Positions 1-11,031 of a DNA stretch of 64,000 bases are shown here, piece after piece. The position numbers and the translations under genes are program-made. The notes under the pieces are model-generated. The model was not told where the DNA came from. It did no database searches and worked only from the letters and a program-made list of their open reading frames with translations. Origin of the DNA: Elasticomyces elasticus. Lineage: Eukaryota; Ascomycota; Dothideomycetes; Mycosphaerellales; Teratosphaeriaceae. Each line of letters starts with the position of its first letter. Positions within the stretch are counted from its first letter, which is position 1. The stretch spans positions 744,001 through 808,000 of the forward strand of contig JAVRQT010000016.1 of the NCBI GenBank assembly GCA_035926095.1, given 5' to 3'.

Positions 1-3000
1 GGTCCGCAATGGACGGATTTCCTGCCCAAATCTGAGCATACTGAGCTTTTTCTGCATGCCGACTACGACTCGACAACGCTGGGCCCCATTTCGGCCTGGG
101 GCCCAGCGTTACGCTCGTATACTTCAATGGTATTTGCTGATAGTCGACCCGCTATCGTATACTGGGGACCAGACAAGATAGCGTTCTACAACGAGAAGGC
201 AGTCGAAACTCTCCAGGAAGCCCACCCATCTCTTATGGCTCGTAGCTTCTATGAAGTATTCTCGGAGCTTTCATCCAGCATGCGGCCGGTTTTCGACCAA
301 GCTGCATCTACGGGACAGAGTGTGGAGGTTGACAATATCCTATTGTTTGTCCAACGTAAAGGCTACACGGAGGAGACCAACTTCGTCGGGTCTTTCGTGC
401 CTATCCGTGGTGATGATTTTGCAGTAGAGGGCTTCTACAACACCTACAAGGAGTCGACTGCAGAAGTGTTACATGCTAGGCGTCGTAAGGTACTCGATCA
501 GATTGCTGCCGCGACGCCAGTCCCCGTCGACGAAACGCTTTCCGGATTCTTCGATGCTTTACGGACGAATCCTCATGATATCACGGCAGCGTTGTTATAC
601 TCCTATGACGAGCTTGCCTCCGAAGGCGCCGCGAATCTGAAACTGTGCGGAAACATAGGCTTCACAGTTGGTCACGACAACGCACCTCTCGAGGCGCATT
701 TAGAGACGGGACAGAACGGCCTACAACCGTGGTTCCGTCACGTCAAATCTACGGGCGAGGCGTGTATGTTGCGTCCTGAGGACGACAGCTGTCGAAGTCT
801 GTTCGATGCGGTCTCCTGGTGCGGGTACCCCGGACCACCGCGAGGTCTTGTTGTTCATGTTTTGTCGATTAGTGGGACGTTGCTTGGCTTTTACGTCCAG
901 GGCATAAACCCTCGGAGACCTTACGATGACGCGATGAGAAGTAGCATTGCCGACATTGTGAGACAGATGGAAGTAAAGTGGATCAACGCCCGGGCGACTC
1001 AACAAGCGCAGCTACGTGAGAGGCTGTTGGAGCAAAGAGCCACAGAGAGCGAAAATAGACTTCGTCACATGGCTCAAAACGCACCATTGGGTATGATGCA
1101 AATGGGCCGTGGTAAGCAAACCGATGGGTGTAACCCTTGGAGGCTGGCCATCTCGAGACCGCCAAATGTCTATAAGCTGCGGCCTTGTGTCTCAGCTTGT
1201 CAACTTGGCGGACTCAAAACAGAGATGTCTTGCAGCCAGGGTAGGCCTTCTGAACTACTGAGACCTGTGCTAACCCTGCCACCCATCGCTTTTAGACCAT
1301 CGTATACGCTTTGCAAATCAGCAGTATTACGAAATCCTTGGAATGGACAGTACGATGCCGAATGTGTCCGGGATTCTGGAAGCCCTGGCACCCGATGAGC
1401 AGGAACATTGTTTGCGAGTCACGAAACACCTTATGGAAGGGGGTCCACGTATCGTCGAGGAATTTAGACTCAAACGGTCATGGACACCACCAGGAGGTGC
1501 TCCGGACAATCAAGAACACTCGGCTTGGATACTTGGGGTGTGCTTTCCGGTCATCGAGCACAGCGAAGTAGAGGTGGTCATGACCTATGTCCTCGACATC
1601 AGCCACCAGAAATGGGCAGAAGACGTTCAGTCGCGAAACGCAGCAGCTGCCAGGCTCGCAAAACAGCGTCAGGAAGAGTTCATAGACGTGACGAGCCATG
1701 AGATGCGCAACCCACTTGGAGCGATTACGCAGGTACGTCGCCTATGAGTAAAACCCTGTGTATGTCCGAGATATCTGCTGGTTTCATGCTCACCATCATT
1801 CAGCTAGCGGATGGAATCTCGCGTAGTCTACTCGCAAACCTGACGGACCAGCCTCACTTCTGGCGAGGCATTGCCCAGGAGAGTGCATCGGCTGCCGACA
1901 CTATTCTGGCATGCGCTGCACATCTGAAACGTGTCGTCGATGACGTGTTGATCCTGTCCCGCCTGGAAGGTAACATGCTCTCGATCTGCCCAATCGTTGC
2001 CCAGCCTGCGAAGGTTGTCAGCGACACTATCAAGATGTTCTCTGGCGAGGCGCGACTGATTGACGCTGGCTTGTCAGCATCAAGAGCCGACGCACACGGT
2101 GTCTGGACTACAGACTGGGCACTGATAGACACGTCACGGTTGACGCAGATCCTCATCAACTTGGTCAGTAACGCTATCAAGTTTACTGCGTCGCGGCCCA
2201 CACGTCAGATAACCATGTTGTACGGACAATCAACGCAACGACATCAACGGTTAAAGACACCCTTTGGTGAGCTGGAATGGCTCCCGCCCAAGGCGTCTAC
2301 AGTGACCAATGCATCGCTGCCTGATCCAGTGGATGGCCAAGAGAAATTGTATCTTTACTTCGTGATTCAAGACACAGGGCCTGGTTTGACGTCCGACCAG
2401 ATGGGAGGACTGTTCCAGCGTTTTGCACAAGCGTCAAGTCGAACGCATGTCGACTACGGGGGTACAGGGCTCGGGCTCTTTATCTGCCGAGAGCTCGCGG
2501 AAAAGCAAGGTGGAGGTGTCGGCGTAGCGTCGTGCCATGGCGAAGGGTCTGCGTTCGGGTTCTATATCGAGTCGAGAGCTGCGACAGCTGAAGTACCGCA
2601 GCACATACTAGCTGAAGTCTCGAAACTCGACCTTGAGGCCTCGCCAACAGTTACTGCCAATGCTGTACCTCGACGTATGAGCTCTCAGCTCGAACACGTC
2701 AATGGTGGACCATTGACAATATTGCCGAATGGATCCACTCACCTGCCAACAATGCTAAATTCTTCGGAAGCATATCACGTTCTTCTCGTGGAAGACAATA
2801 TAGTCAATCAAAGAGTCCTTGCGAAGCAGTTGCGAATGGCGAAGTGCCAAGTCACTGTAGCAAACAACGGTGTGGAGGCTCTCGAGCTGCTCGAACGAGC
2901 CACTTGCTGGCGACAGACTCCGTCGCAGCGTTTGCAATCTGGAGACCATTCCGATCATGCGCTTGACATACAGATCGTGCTGATGGACGTGGAGATGCCT

Positions 3001-3258
3001 TTAATGGACGGATTGCAGTGTAGCAGGCAGATTCGAGTGCTCGAAAGTACGGGCCAGATCACCAGACATCTGCCGATCATCGCGACCACGGCCAATGTGC
3101 GGCAGGAGCAAAAGGACATAGCTCTCGCCGCGGGTGTTGACAGCGTGCTCTCGAAACCCTTCACAGTCGCTGAGGTCCTGGCCGAGGTGAAGGTGGTCTT
3201 GATGCGAGGAGGTAACCGGGCGCCTCCTCAAGAAATAGCCATCGGAGAGGCCAAATAG
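1..3258 (+). CDS. Hybrid histidine kinase (PAS/GAF-like, HisKA, HATPase, receiver), 5' partial
   Basis: Membrane-free sensor kinase that would autophosphorylate on histidine and pass the phosphate to its own receiver domain, feeding a phosphorelay. The frame is open from base 1, so the start lies upstream. Model: 1-1111, 1296-1732, 1804-3258, with introns 1112-1295 and 1733-1803, giving 1000 residues in the window. In order: an N-terminal PAS-like region of the type seen in fungal hybrid kinases, a GAF-like stretch, a second PAS spanning the first intron, the H-box (SHEMRNPL) just before the second intron, the N-box (LINLVSNAIKF), the G boxes (DTGPGL and GGTGLGL), and a C-terminal receiver with the phosphoacceptor in VLMDVEMPLMDG and the conserved lysine in LSKPF. 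All catalytic motifs are intact. The signal sensed and the fungal HHK class are not resolved. A perfect 13-bp inverted repeat lies in the N-terminal coding part (75-110). Confidence 0.93.
75..110. repeat. Perfect 13-bp inverted repeat with a 10-nt spacer
   Basis: Bases 75-87 are the exact reverse complement of bases 98-110, separated by 10 nt. The arms are GC-rich and each holds a GGGCCC core. The repeat sits inside the coding sequence of the histidine kinase. Whether it folds or matters in the transcript is unknown. Confidence 0.85.
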
Positions 3259-4147
3259 ATGTTGGCTTGTTCTTGTATGGGAGACTGGACGTGCAGAAAT
3301 GGAGCCTACCTAAGGCCACGACTGCAGGGCCCACCGGGAGGAGGCCACGTCAAGGAAGCAGCATCCCAGTGGCGTCTAGGCGGGCCACCAATCTGCAGGC
3401 TGAGATCACTGCCTTTGCCCTTCGGCATTTTGCTGCACTGCGATCTGTCACAGAGCGTGCACGCCGCATACAGACACGCTGACAGTAAGTGTGAGACATG
3501 CGGGAACCCCAGATGCGACATTGAGTGTCTCACGAGGACAATAATGTCGCCGAGCTGGATCCGGGAAGATATGTCTCACCAACAAGTTCACCAGAAGGGC
3601 CCGCAAAAGCACGGAACCAGCTATGAATTCGCCTTTGCTAGCAACGAAGAACAAGAGGTGGACCGCTTCATTGCGGTCACGATGACGGAGTTTGAGCATC
3701 TTGATGGGTATCAGACTTGATCGGCCGGCCAGAGCTGGAGCGACGGTGGAGTGGAATCAGGGTGGTGAGACGACTGTGGTGCACCTGAGCGAGGCAGGAA
3801 TCTGAAGCTTCGACAACCCCAAAGAGGTGCTGATGGTGTCCAGAAATCAGTGCCTGGGCGCGCGCCATACATTATGCTAGTGTTGGGAGACCGGGTCAAT
3901 GGATCAGGGCTAACAGCTCAAGCGTAATCCAGGGTGAAAAGCATATAACTCAATTCGCAGCACATCAAAAGCGCCATGCTCAGATACCATGTAATATAAA
4001 TGACCGACGCGTCGGCACGTCAACTCCAACGCTTACAAACAGATGCAGAACCGCGCTATTATACCCTGCCCAATGCCAGAAACCGAACCGCGCCATGCTA
4101 AGGTGCCTAAGCGGCCAATAGTAGTACATTTTGTTCATGAATGCTGT
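3259..4147. other. Intergenic, convergent 3' ends
   Basis: About 0.9 kb between the kinase stop and the stop of the SCOC-like gene. A 153-codon open frame begins right after the kinase stop, but it has no recognisable family or residue pattern. I see no supported gene here. Confidence 0.5.
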
Positions 4148-4685
4148 TCATTTGCCGTTTCGTCCTCTGCCCTTCTTCGGAGCTGACGATGTGATCTTTG
4201 ATGTTTGCATGAGTTCGCCAATGTATCTGAATCAAGGGTTAGCAACAGGTGACATCTCGCTATTATGCCTGTACTTACGACTGTAAGAACTTATTCCCGC
4301 CCTCCAGCTTCTCATGCTCCGTCTTCACTTCCTCTACCCTGCCCACAATCGCCTGCAAGCTCGTCTGCAGTACTTTCGCCTGCTCAATCATATCTTTCCT
4401 TGCCGTCTCACCCAGCTGGTTGACCTCCTCACTACTCCGTCGCGGGGACATGGTCCGCACATCGCCGTCTTCGATATCGTTGTCTACCGTAGCCTGTGCC
4501 TGGTCGCGAGGCACGATGATGGTGCCGCTGCTTTTCCGGCTGCCGAGTCTAGGTCTTACTGGTCGCAGTGTCTCATCCTCGCTTGCGGCTGCGCTCGATC
4601 CTGAGGATGAGGGTAGTGATGCTGCGCTGGCGCGATATGGTGTTGGTACGTTGATTGAAGGTAGCGGATTCGTGGCCAGTGACAT
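4148..4685 (-). CDS. SCOC-like short coiled-coil protein (DUF2205)
   Basis: Small cytosolic coiled-coil protein of 161 residues. The human relative SCOC binds Golgi Arl proteins and takes part in autophagy and membrane traffic; the fungal role is inferred. Model: complement(4279-4685, 4148-4226) with a 52-nt intron (donor GTAAGT, acceptor CAG). The splice joins TC to A and restores the conserved heptad end 'NKFLQSYIGELM', which is diagnostic of this family. The first ~85 residues are low-complexity and Ser/Pro/Arg-rich. The coiled coil follows, from about 'TARKDMIEQAKVLQTSL', and a short basic Lys/Arg/Gly tail ends the protein. The chosen ATG is the first in frame. The gene is convergent with the kinase. 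Confidence 0.85.
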
Positions 4686-5687
4686 GATTGCGGTCGGTGC
4701 GTGCGTCCGAGCTGAAGTTGCTGGACGTGCGTTGGTGTTATGTACTGTTGGCGGTGTTCTTGCTGGCTAGGTTTGAGTGGAGAGTTTGTCGCAAGCTGAG
4801 GAAGTGAACTGATTTGAAACTGTGATTACAACTACAAGAGTTTTATTGCTACAGCAGCCGTTGGGGAAGGCGAGATGATGCGCTTCGTGGTGTGAGACAG
4901 GCGTGCAGCGCAATAATGTTGCACTTGCTCCGTTGGCGCCGTCGGAATACATATACTAAGCCCCGACGGGGAGAGGGACAGCAGATCTCATGCACATGCA
5001 GGGACTCACGCCTCACGCCATCTGACGTCGGGGGCTGATGACTGCCGGAACTCTTCCTACAGCCCCTCACTACTATACTTGGCTGACAACCAGGCGAGTC
5101 AGGTCGCTGTGAGCCTGATGGGTCTTTTATTCATGAGCCTCCTCGCAGAGTGGCTCGTTGCAGAAAGAGCGGCTTCACAACACGGAGATTTTGACGACAC
5201 GACGACGAACCTGACCGTGTTGATCGCCGTTGAGCGTCCTGGCAACCATTTTGAGACACGGTGAAAATGCCGAGTGCGCTTTCTTGGAGGACGATCTTTC
5301 GAGCTCCATTGCAGCGATATCCCCATATTTGCTGGCGTGCCGACCATGCAAGCTGAGTACCAAGGACGAATGGGTGACCACATCCCACGCTACTATGTCT
5401 TCCTCACAAAGAGACTACTTCGCTGCAGTGCGCCAGCAACAGGAGAAGCAGTGTCGTCATCATCTCGAGGAGAGGAAGAGGTTTCGGCATCATGGCGGAA
5501 CTGGCAACCCCAAATCGAATGCCACGAGCGAGTTCTCAAGTTACCAACATATGGATTGAATCGTGACAATGTACCGCAGCCGAGGCATACGTTTCTAAGA
5601 AGGATTGCGGATATTGGTGCTGTAGATCCCTCTTTCTCGAGTAGTAATTCGAATTGGGTACCTTGACCGCTTGCGCACCTATGTCCC
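4686..5687. other. Intergenic, no gene recognised
   Basis: About 1 kb between the SCOC-like start and the stop of the next membrane protein gene. It contains only short overlapping open frames with no family resemblance and no splice-consistent model. It should include the promoter of the SCOC-like gene. Confidence 0.5.
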
Positions 5688-7696
5688 TCATCGTAAGCTT
5701 GGATTCCACATATGCGTACTTTCTATTCGGTCACGCTCAAGTGGTTGCAGCTCGCTGTCCCACTCCGAGCCTTGTTCCGGACTTGAGTGCTTCTGACTCG
5801 GTGTCATGAGCTCCCTTGTGCTGGCAAAGGGGTCCCCTTCAACAGCAGCAACAGGCAACAAAGTGCCAGGACCACTGCCCAGAACAGCAATCTGCTTGCC
5901 TCGCAAGGCCGCGATCCGCTCTGCCTCGTTATGAAGATGCAGCTTCGCTACAGCCTCGCCAGCTCCCGATCCATACGCGAGAAGCTGAAGAGGATCAAGC
6001 AGCTGCCATTGCGTGTTGGCGCCTCTGCTAGTCCGTCTCCGCTGCACAGCGTTGACCGCACGACTCCAACACCATGCCTGCCAGATTGTAGCCAGCAATA
6101 TAAGGCATGCAACGCTCAGAGCCATGATCGTGACGCCCGTGAACTCCACGGATATCACATACCGATGGTCGTACGTTCTCCAGTTGATGGCCGTAGACTT
6201 GGCCGTGTCGGTATTTGTGGCGGTCCATGCAGTGTCCACGATGGAGATGATGTGGTCTAGAATGTATTCGAGCGGCGACATATTGTAGGCAGCCATTCTC
6301 TCAAAGTCGGGTCCGCTTTGGGCCAGGTAGTCCGTGTTGATGAGCTTGCTATAGCCGTCACCGAGATTGAGCAGCGATGTAGCATCCTCAAGTGCATAGT
6401 CCAGCCAAGCCATAGGATTACGTGAAGTACTGTTGTGCTCACGGCAAGTTATGTTTGTTGGTGTCGCAGACATAACACCTCCAAGCAGAGTAAACTCTAT
6501 CCACTGCCAGTTGTAGATCGACGATGTATATGGCGCTTCACACAAAAGGGTAAAATGCGTCTCGTTGTAGGTCGCATTCGTGTACGGTGTAGGCTCGCCA
6601 ATTGATAGCCTTGAGAGAAGATCAGCGTACTGACCCGAGCCTGTCAACACCGTGACAGAAGTGTTTTCTGGTCGTTTGCTCCGCGAAACGCTCATGATTC
6701 CGTAGTGCGAGCTGGTAAGAACATAGGTCTGATTATTCTTGGTAGCCGGGTTGATGGTGACTTCATAAGAATCCAGATCGAGCTTCAAGAAGTTGTCGTG
6801 CCTCGAACTCATGTAGCTATATTCCACCCAATCGCTAGTCTCGACAGGAGAGCATGATACCAGTCCCGGTTTGAGTATCGGCAGGCAGTACTCGGATCTC
6901 TCAATGCCGAACCTGCTGGCCCTTTCCTTGTTTGCGAAGTGTTCCAGCGCCCCAACTGGCAGACCTTGCGTGCCCAGCGGTCCAGAGAACGTCACATTGG
7001 CGAAGGTGAACGGCGTATGCGTTATCAGCTGAGATGCCAGAGCGCTGGCAGCCAAATTGTAGGTACAGTCGGGTGCGCCCAAGGAATAGTGACAAGCGTC
7101 CGGGAACCTTGGTACATCGATCCCCAGTGTGATGTTGACTGTTGACGGGATTGGAGTGTTGGCCAGCCGGACGTCCAGGACAGAGATAATTGAGAGCACC
7201 CAAGATATGGCACTAAACACTACTATGGCGCCGACATTTGGTGCAGCGACTGCCCACAGACGCGCATTGTTGATTGCCAGGCCAAGCATGCTAAGAACAT
7301 CCTTTCTTGATACATCCGATCGCGCTCGAAGCCGTGCCGGCGTAAGCCTCCTAGCATCAAAATCGGCTTCAGCTTCAGCATCATTAGTGAGGCTTCATTC
7401 TGTCAGTATGACTCCATGAAGAGGTACGTTGGAACAGCATACGCAAGACAACGGAACATGAGGATTGAAAGGAGGATCGAAACAGCGGTAGCTGCGAAGT
7501 TGAGATATTGCTGGGCTGTTTTGATGCTATAGGGCGTGGGCAGAGACCATGGCTTGTAAAAGAAGGTCGGAAAGAGAGTGACCACGATCGCCGCGAGTAG
7601 CACCGAAAGAGAGTGTAGAAGAGCATGGTAGTAGTACCAGGTATGACGACCTGGAGAGTCCGAGTGTGATGTCGGTTCCAGCGAGATGTACTTCAT
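5688..7696 (-). CDS. Multi-pass membrane protein with a large glycosylated ectodomain, function unknown
   Basis: A 643-residue protein that I do not recognise by name. Model: complement(7428-7696, 5688-7350) with a 77-nt intron (donor GTACCT, branch CTAAT, acceptor TAG). Two hydrophobic segments lie in exon 1 (around residues 22-45 and 62-88) and a third near the start of exon 2 ('IVVFSAISWVLSIISVL'). A long loop of about 330 residues with many N-x-S/T sequons and several cysteines follows. A fourth hydrophobic segment ('ITIMALSVACLILLATIW'-like) leads into a ~120-residue cytosolic tail. The arrangement resembles fungal DUF3176-type proteins, such as the gene at 28.6-30.8 kb, but sequence similarity is weak. 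The plasma membrane is the likely site. The intron choice is the least certain part. Confidence 0.7.
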
Positions 7697-8373
7697 AGTT
7701 GCGGCGATGTGTTACGGCCGTCTTTCGTCGGGAGGACGAGGGCACAAATCGTTGTGGCGCGGGCGAGTTTGGGGGCCGTCTCTTCTGCGGCGGAGGCATC
7801 CATTGTTGCTGTTGGTCGTCGCCGGACCATAGCATTACTCCAGCTCGACCAAGGCTCTGTTCAGCCTTGAGAAATGCTCTCTACACGATGCACTCCATAT
7901 GAAGAAGTTGTGTGTCTTTGGAAATAAGGGGCGAACGAGTTAATCCAAATACTGCGGCCTGAGGCTAGAAAATGACGTTGACGACGACATGGACGCTGAA
8001 CTGACCCGACTCAACTATCGAGATACATCAATGCAAATACTGTGTTCCGGCGAGAATGCCAGGCCAGTCCAACGAGACGGAGATGACCAGCCAGAGTGCC
8101 CACCGCCGCTTTATGATACATGACGGCTTGGAGGGCCTTCTTGTAAGCAATTGGAGAGCGAAACCCGCGTCCCTTGGTTCATCAGCATGATGTTGAAGCG
8201 CCGTGCGATGGCACAGTAAGTCTTGACTCATCTGCAGCTGTCGCGCTCGGTAGGTACAATGTACGCGTTGAGCTTGAGTTCAAGTAGCTGCCGGCGGCGC
8301 CACTACGGTCTTTCCAAAAGCTCATCATCATCTCGACATCTCTTCGAAGGTGATCAAAACACCAACCGCCAAG
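7697..8373. promoter_or_regulatory. Shared upstream region of divergent genes
   Basis: 677 bp between the starts of the membrane protein (minus strand) and the ABM-domain gene (plus strand). It presumably holds both promoters. No coding model or clear operator was found. Confidence 0.4.
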
Positions 8374-8953
8374 ATGCCAGCATACTCTCTCGTGTGCCAC
8401 TTGTACGCAAAGGATGATGAGGAGTCCATTAAGAAACTCACAGCGAAGCTGCAAGAAGCAAGCCAGACGTACACCAAGGACAAGGAGACATTGAACTGGT
8501 GAGTCTGCTTGATTTGTTAGTATGGCCATTAGACTGAATCCAGGTAGGTATGTGATGCAGAGCGAGTCGGACAAGCGTGCCTTCACGATCGTACGTATTG
8601 CTCTCGATGCGAGCTCGGGCACATGTTGACAATTGGCATAGGTAGAACGCTACGCCGGAGAGTCCAGCCAGAAGTGAGAATGTTCTCATCATGTCAGCAT
8701 GAGATCGTAGCAGCTGACACTTTCTCTAGGTACCACTTGGAAGATCCGTACGTTTCGTTCAGCTTGTTGCGTTTTATCTCCACTGACTTGCTTTCGCAGA
8801 TACTGGCAGACCTTTGACAAATATGTCATCCCGCTGTTGGACAAGCCAATGGACCTGCGCAGATACAACGAGCTCGACACTACCAAGGAGGTCAAGGTCG
8901 AGCAAGATCCGAAACTCTGGGAGGCGGTGAAGAAGCATCAGGACCAGAGCTAA
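8374..8953 (+). CDS. ABM-domain (YgiN-like) monooxygenase-family protein
   Basis: A 123-residue single-domain protein of the antibiotic biosynthesis monooxygenase superfamily, whose members are dimeric alpha+beta barrels that oxidise quinols or similar aromatics without cofactor; the substrate here is unknown. Five exons: 8374-8498, 8548-8590, 8642-8673, 8730-8747, 8800-8953. Introns are 49, 51, 56 and 52 nt, each with a GTRNGT-type donor and an AG acceptor, and phases agree throughout. Exon 4 is only 18 nt. Family features are the N-terminal strand 'YSLVCHLYAK', the helix 'KKLTAKLQEASQTYTKD', 'LNWYVMQSESD', 'FTIVERYAG' and the C-terminal helix 'YWQTFDKYVIPLLD'. There is no signal peptide, so it is probably cytosolic. 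It is convergent with the endoglucanase gene, 137 bp away. Confidence 0.87.
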
Positions 8954-9090
8954 AGTGATTCGGTGACGGATGGTGAGTGTTCTGATAGATCGTGAAAAAA
9001 CAGTGGCGTTACACTATGCACAAGAAGCTAGAGTATCCCTTTGACCCTCCCATTTTGCATGACGAAAAAGTCGATGTAGTACCTGCCAGT

Positions 9091-10377
9091 CTACAAGTCG
9101 TACTCATACACGTACTGAACCGCGCAGTTCTCGTCGTCCGGACCACTTGGTGCAGCCGGAGCAGTGCCGATTGGTGCAGCCGGGCTGGATGCGGTGCCGT
9201 AAGGTGCAGTGAACGAGTATGCGCTCGAGGCGTACTTGGATGAGGAGACAGTGCTGCTGCTGGAGGCAGTCACTGGCGCGGCCTCCGAGCTGGAGCTTGC
9301 TGGAGCAGAGTATGCTGGTGGGCCGGCAGGGCTTGATGACTCGACGGGTGCAACCTCGGACGAGCTGGAGGACGGTGCGGCGCTTGATGATGGTGCGGCG
9401 CTTGATGATGGCGCAGCGCTGGACGAGGGAGCGACGTAGGTGGACTCAGCGGCGCTGGACGAGCTGACCGCAGCACTGGTGGACGTGGTCGGGGCAGCTG
9501 CAGACGAGCTTGACGCGGGTGTGCTGGACGCAGCAGCACTGGATGCTGGGGCGCTTGAAGCGGCTGCTGACGAGGAGGCAACCGGTGATACCGATACCGA
9601 GCTGCTCGAGTCATCGCCACCAGTGGGGGTCTCGCCAGAGCGGACACAGCCAGTCTTGTCAGTGAGCGCCTTGGGGCACGTCACCTGCTTGTACTCCACA
9701 GCCGGGTTGTCGGCACCCTCAAAGAAGTCGCCAAAGCGGAAGTTGCAACCTGGCTGAAGCGCGGTCGGGAACGAGTCGCAGGTGTTGCTCGAGATACCGC
9801 CGTACTGTGCACCCCAACCGGAAGACGGCGCACCCCACTCGTCAGTGCAGCCGTTGAAGATGCCGACACCACCACCGGGGATGGCCAAGTCGAACTGGCC
9901 GCCAGCCAAATCAGCACCGGTGTTGGTGGCTTGAACGATCATCTGAAAAGCACATCAGCTGTTGTCCATCGCCATGGGCTCTGCTTTACATACCTTCTTG
10001 CCAGCAATCGCAGTCGACGTGAAGGTCAACTCGTAGCAAGAACAGCACCAGCTGGCCTCACTGCCACCCGGGATGTGCACTGCAGCAAAGCCGTAGGCCA
10101 TCGTGCTGTTGACCGCCCATGGGGACTGGTCGGAGCACATGTAGGCCGAACCACCATCACACCCTGAAGCGGCGTTGGCGTCGCTCAAAGGCTGGTCGTC
10201 GATGTCGCAGGTTGTGATCGGGGCCGAGACGTCCGCCTTGCCGTCCCAGGCGCAGGATCCCTTACAACAATCCCAGTAGCGGGTGGTGCTTCCAGTGCCG
10301 GAGACATCTTGAGCGGCGACGATGGTAGCGAAGCCGGTGGAGAGGGCCAACAAGGCCAGGTTCTTGAGGGACGACAT
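9091..10377 (-). CDS. Secreted GH45 endoglucanase with a long Ser/Ala-rich tail
   Basis: Endo-beta-1,4-glucanase (EC 3.2.1.4) of family GH45, acting on cellulose outside the cell. Model: complement(9994-10377, 9091-9942) with a 51-nt intron, 411 residues. A signal peptide covers about residues 1-22 (cleavage near VAA|QD). The family signature TRYWDCC gives the first catalytic Asp (D36). By alignment with Humicola Cel45A the second is D146 in 'GGQFDLAIPGGG', with the assisting Asp at 139. The many cysteines of the fold are present (CCKGSC, WCCSCYELTF, GCTDEW). After about residue 230 comes a ~170-residue Ser/Ala/Pro-rich region with SSSAAP-type repeats. No CBM1 cellulose-binding module and no GPI signal follow; the protein ends in a short Tyr/Asp/Glu-containing tail. 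Loss or absence of the CBM is an inference. Confidence 0.95.
9379..9432 (-). repeat. Short tandem coding repeat (Ser-Ser-Ala-Ala-Pro units)
   Basis: Near-identical 18-nt units repeat about three times here within the Ser/Ala-rich tail of the GH45 gene. They encode SSSAAP blocks. Such units expand and contract easily, so length polymorphism is likely. Confidence 0.75.
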
Positions 10378-11031
10378 CTTGTGTACTTTGGCTGTTGCAG
10401 ACCTGCTGTGAAGTGAATAGGTTGAACGAGCGGAACGACTGAGTAGTCTGTAGCAGGGCCGGCGTGCAAGTTGGTTGATTTGGAAAGGAAGAGCAAGTGG
10501 AAGAGACGGTCTATACCTACCCAGCCCGCTGCGATATGAGTGAGACGATCAGGAGGCTCGGCGCCATGAGATTTAATGGAGTCTGGGACGCCATTCTCAT
10601 CTATACCAGACGGCCTCTGACATTTGATGTTTCTGCATAGTGCGTGTCACTTCCGATTGCCTCAAAACGTGCCTGGAAGCGCCGGGTAGAGCAGCCCTAT
10701 GCCTTTTGTGGTAGCGGAGATGAGATTTTGAGAGTGATGGATCTGGTACAGGGGCTTTGTTTCAAGCTCATCTCGCCTACGAGTCGTTTCGGACTGCATT
10801 TATCCGTTGCCAAGATTGATGCTAAGTCAGCAGTTTTGTGTCGACTTCACCTCATCGACGACCTATACAATACACACGCTCATGCGGTGTTACTGTGTGT
10901 CATTGAAGACTTGTTCGACACCACCCTAGGCCCTAGCAAGACCGTCTCGGTACAGCTATCCATTCCATCCGCACACCTGCCTCAACGCAACTCAACCATC
11001 GACAAGACTTCGTCAAGCTCGCATTCATGTC
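10378..11031. promoter_or_regulatory. Upstream region of the endoglucanase gene
   Basis: About 650 bp between the GH45 start and the stop of the F-box-like gene. It should hold the GH45 promoter. One plus-strand open frame crosses it (10644-11108), but its composition and lack of family resemblance argue against a gene. Confidence 0.4.

Noticed and set aside
3259..3720. 153-codon open frame directly after the kinase stop, in the same frame
   Set aside because: It has no family pattern and mixed composition. An overlapping second frame is equally long, which fits chance rather than coding.
9209..9757. Plus-strand open frames opposite the endoglucanase tail
   Set aside because: They are mirror frames created by Ser/Ala codon repeats of the GH45 gene on the minus strand.
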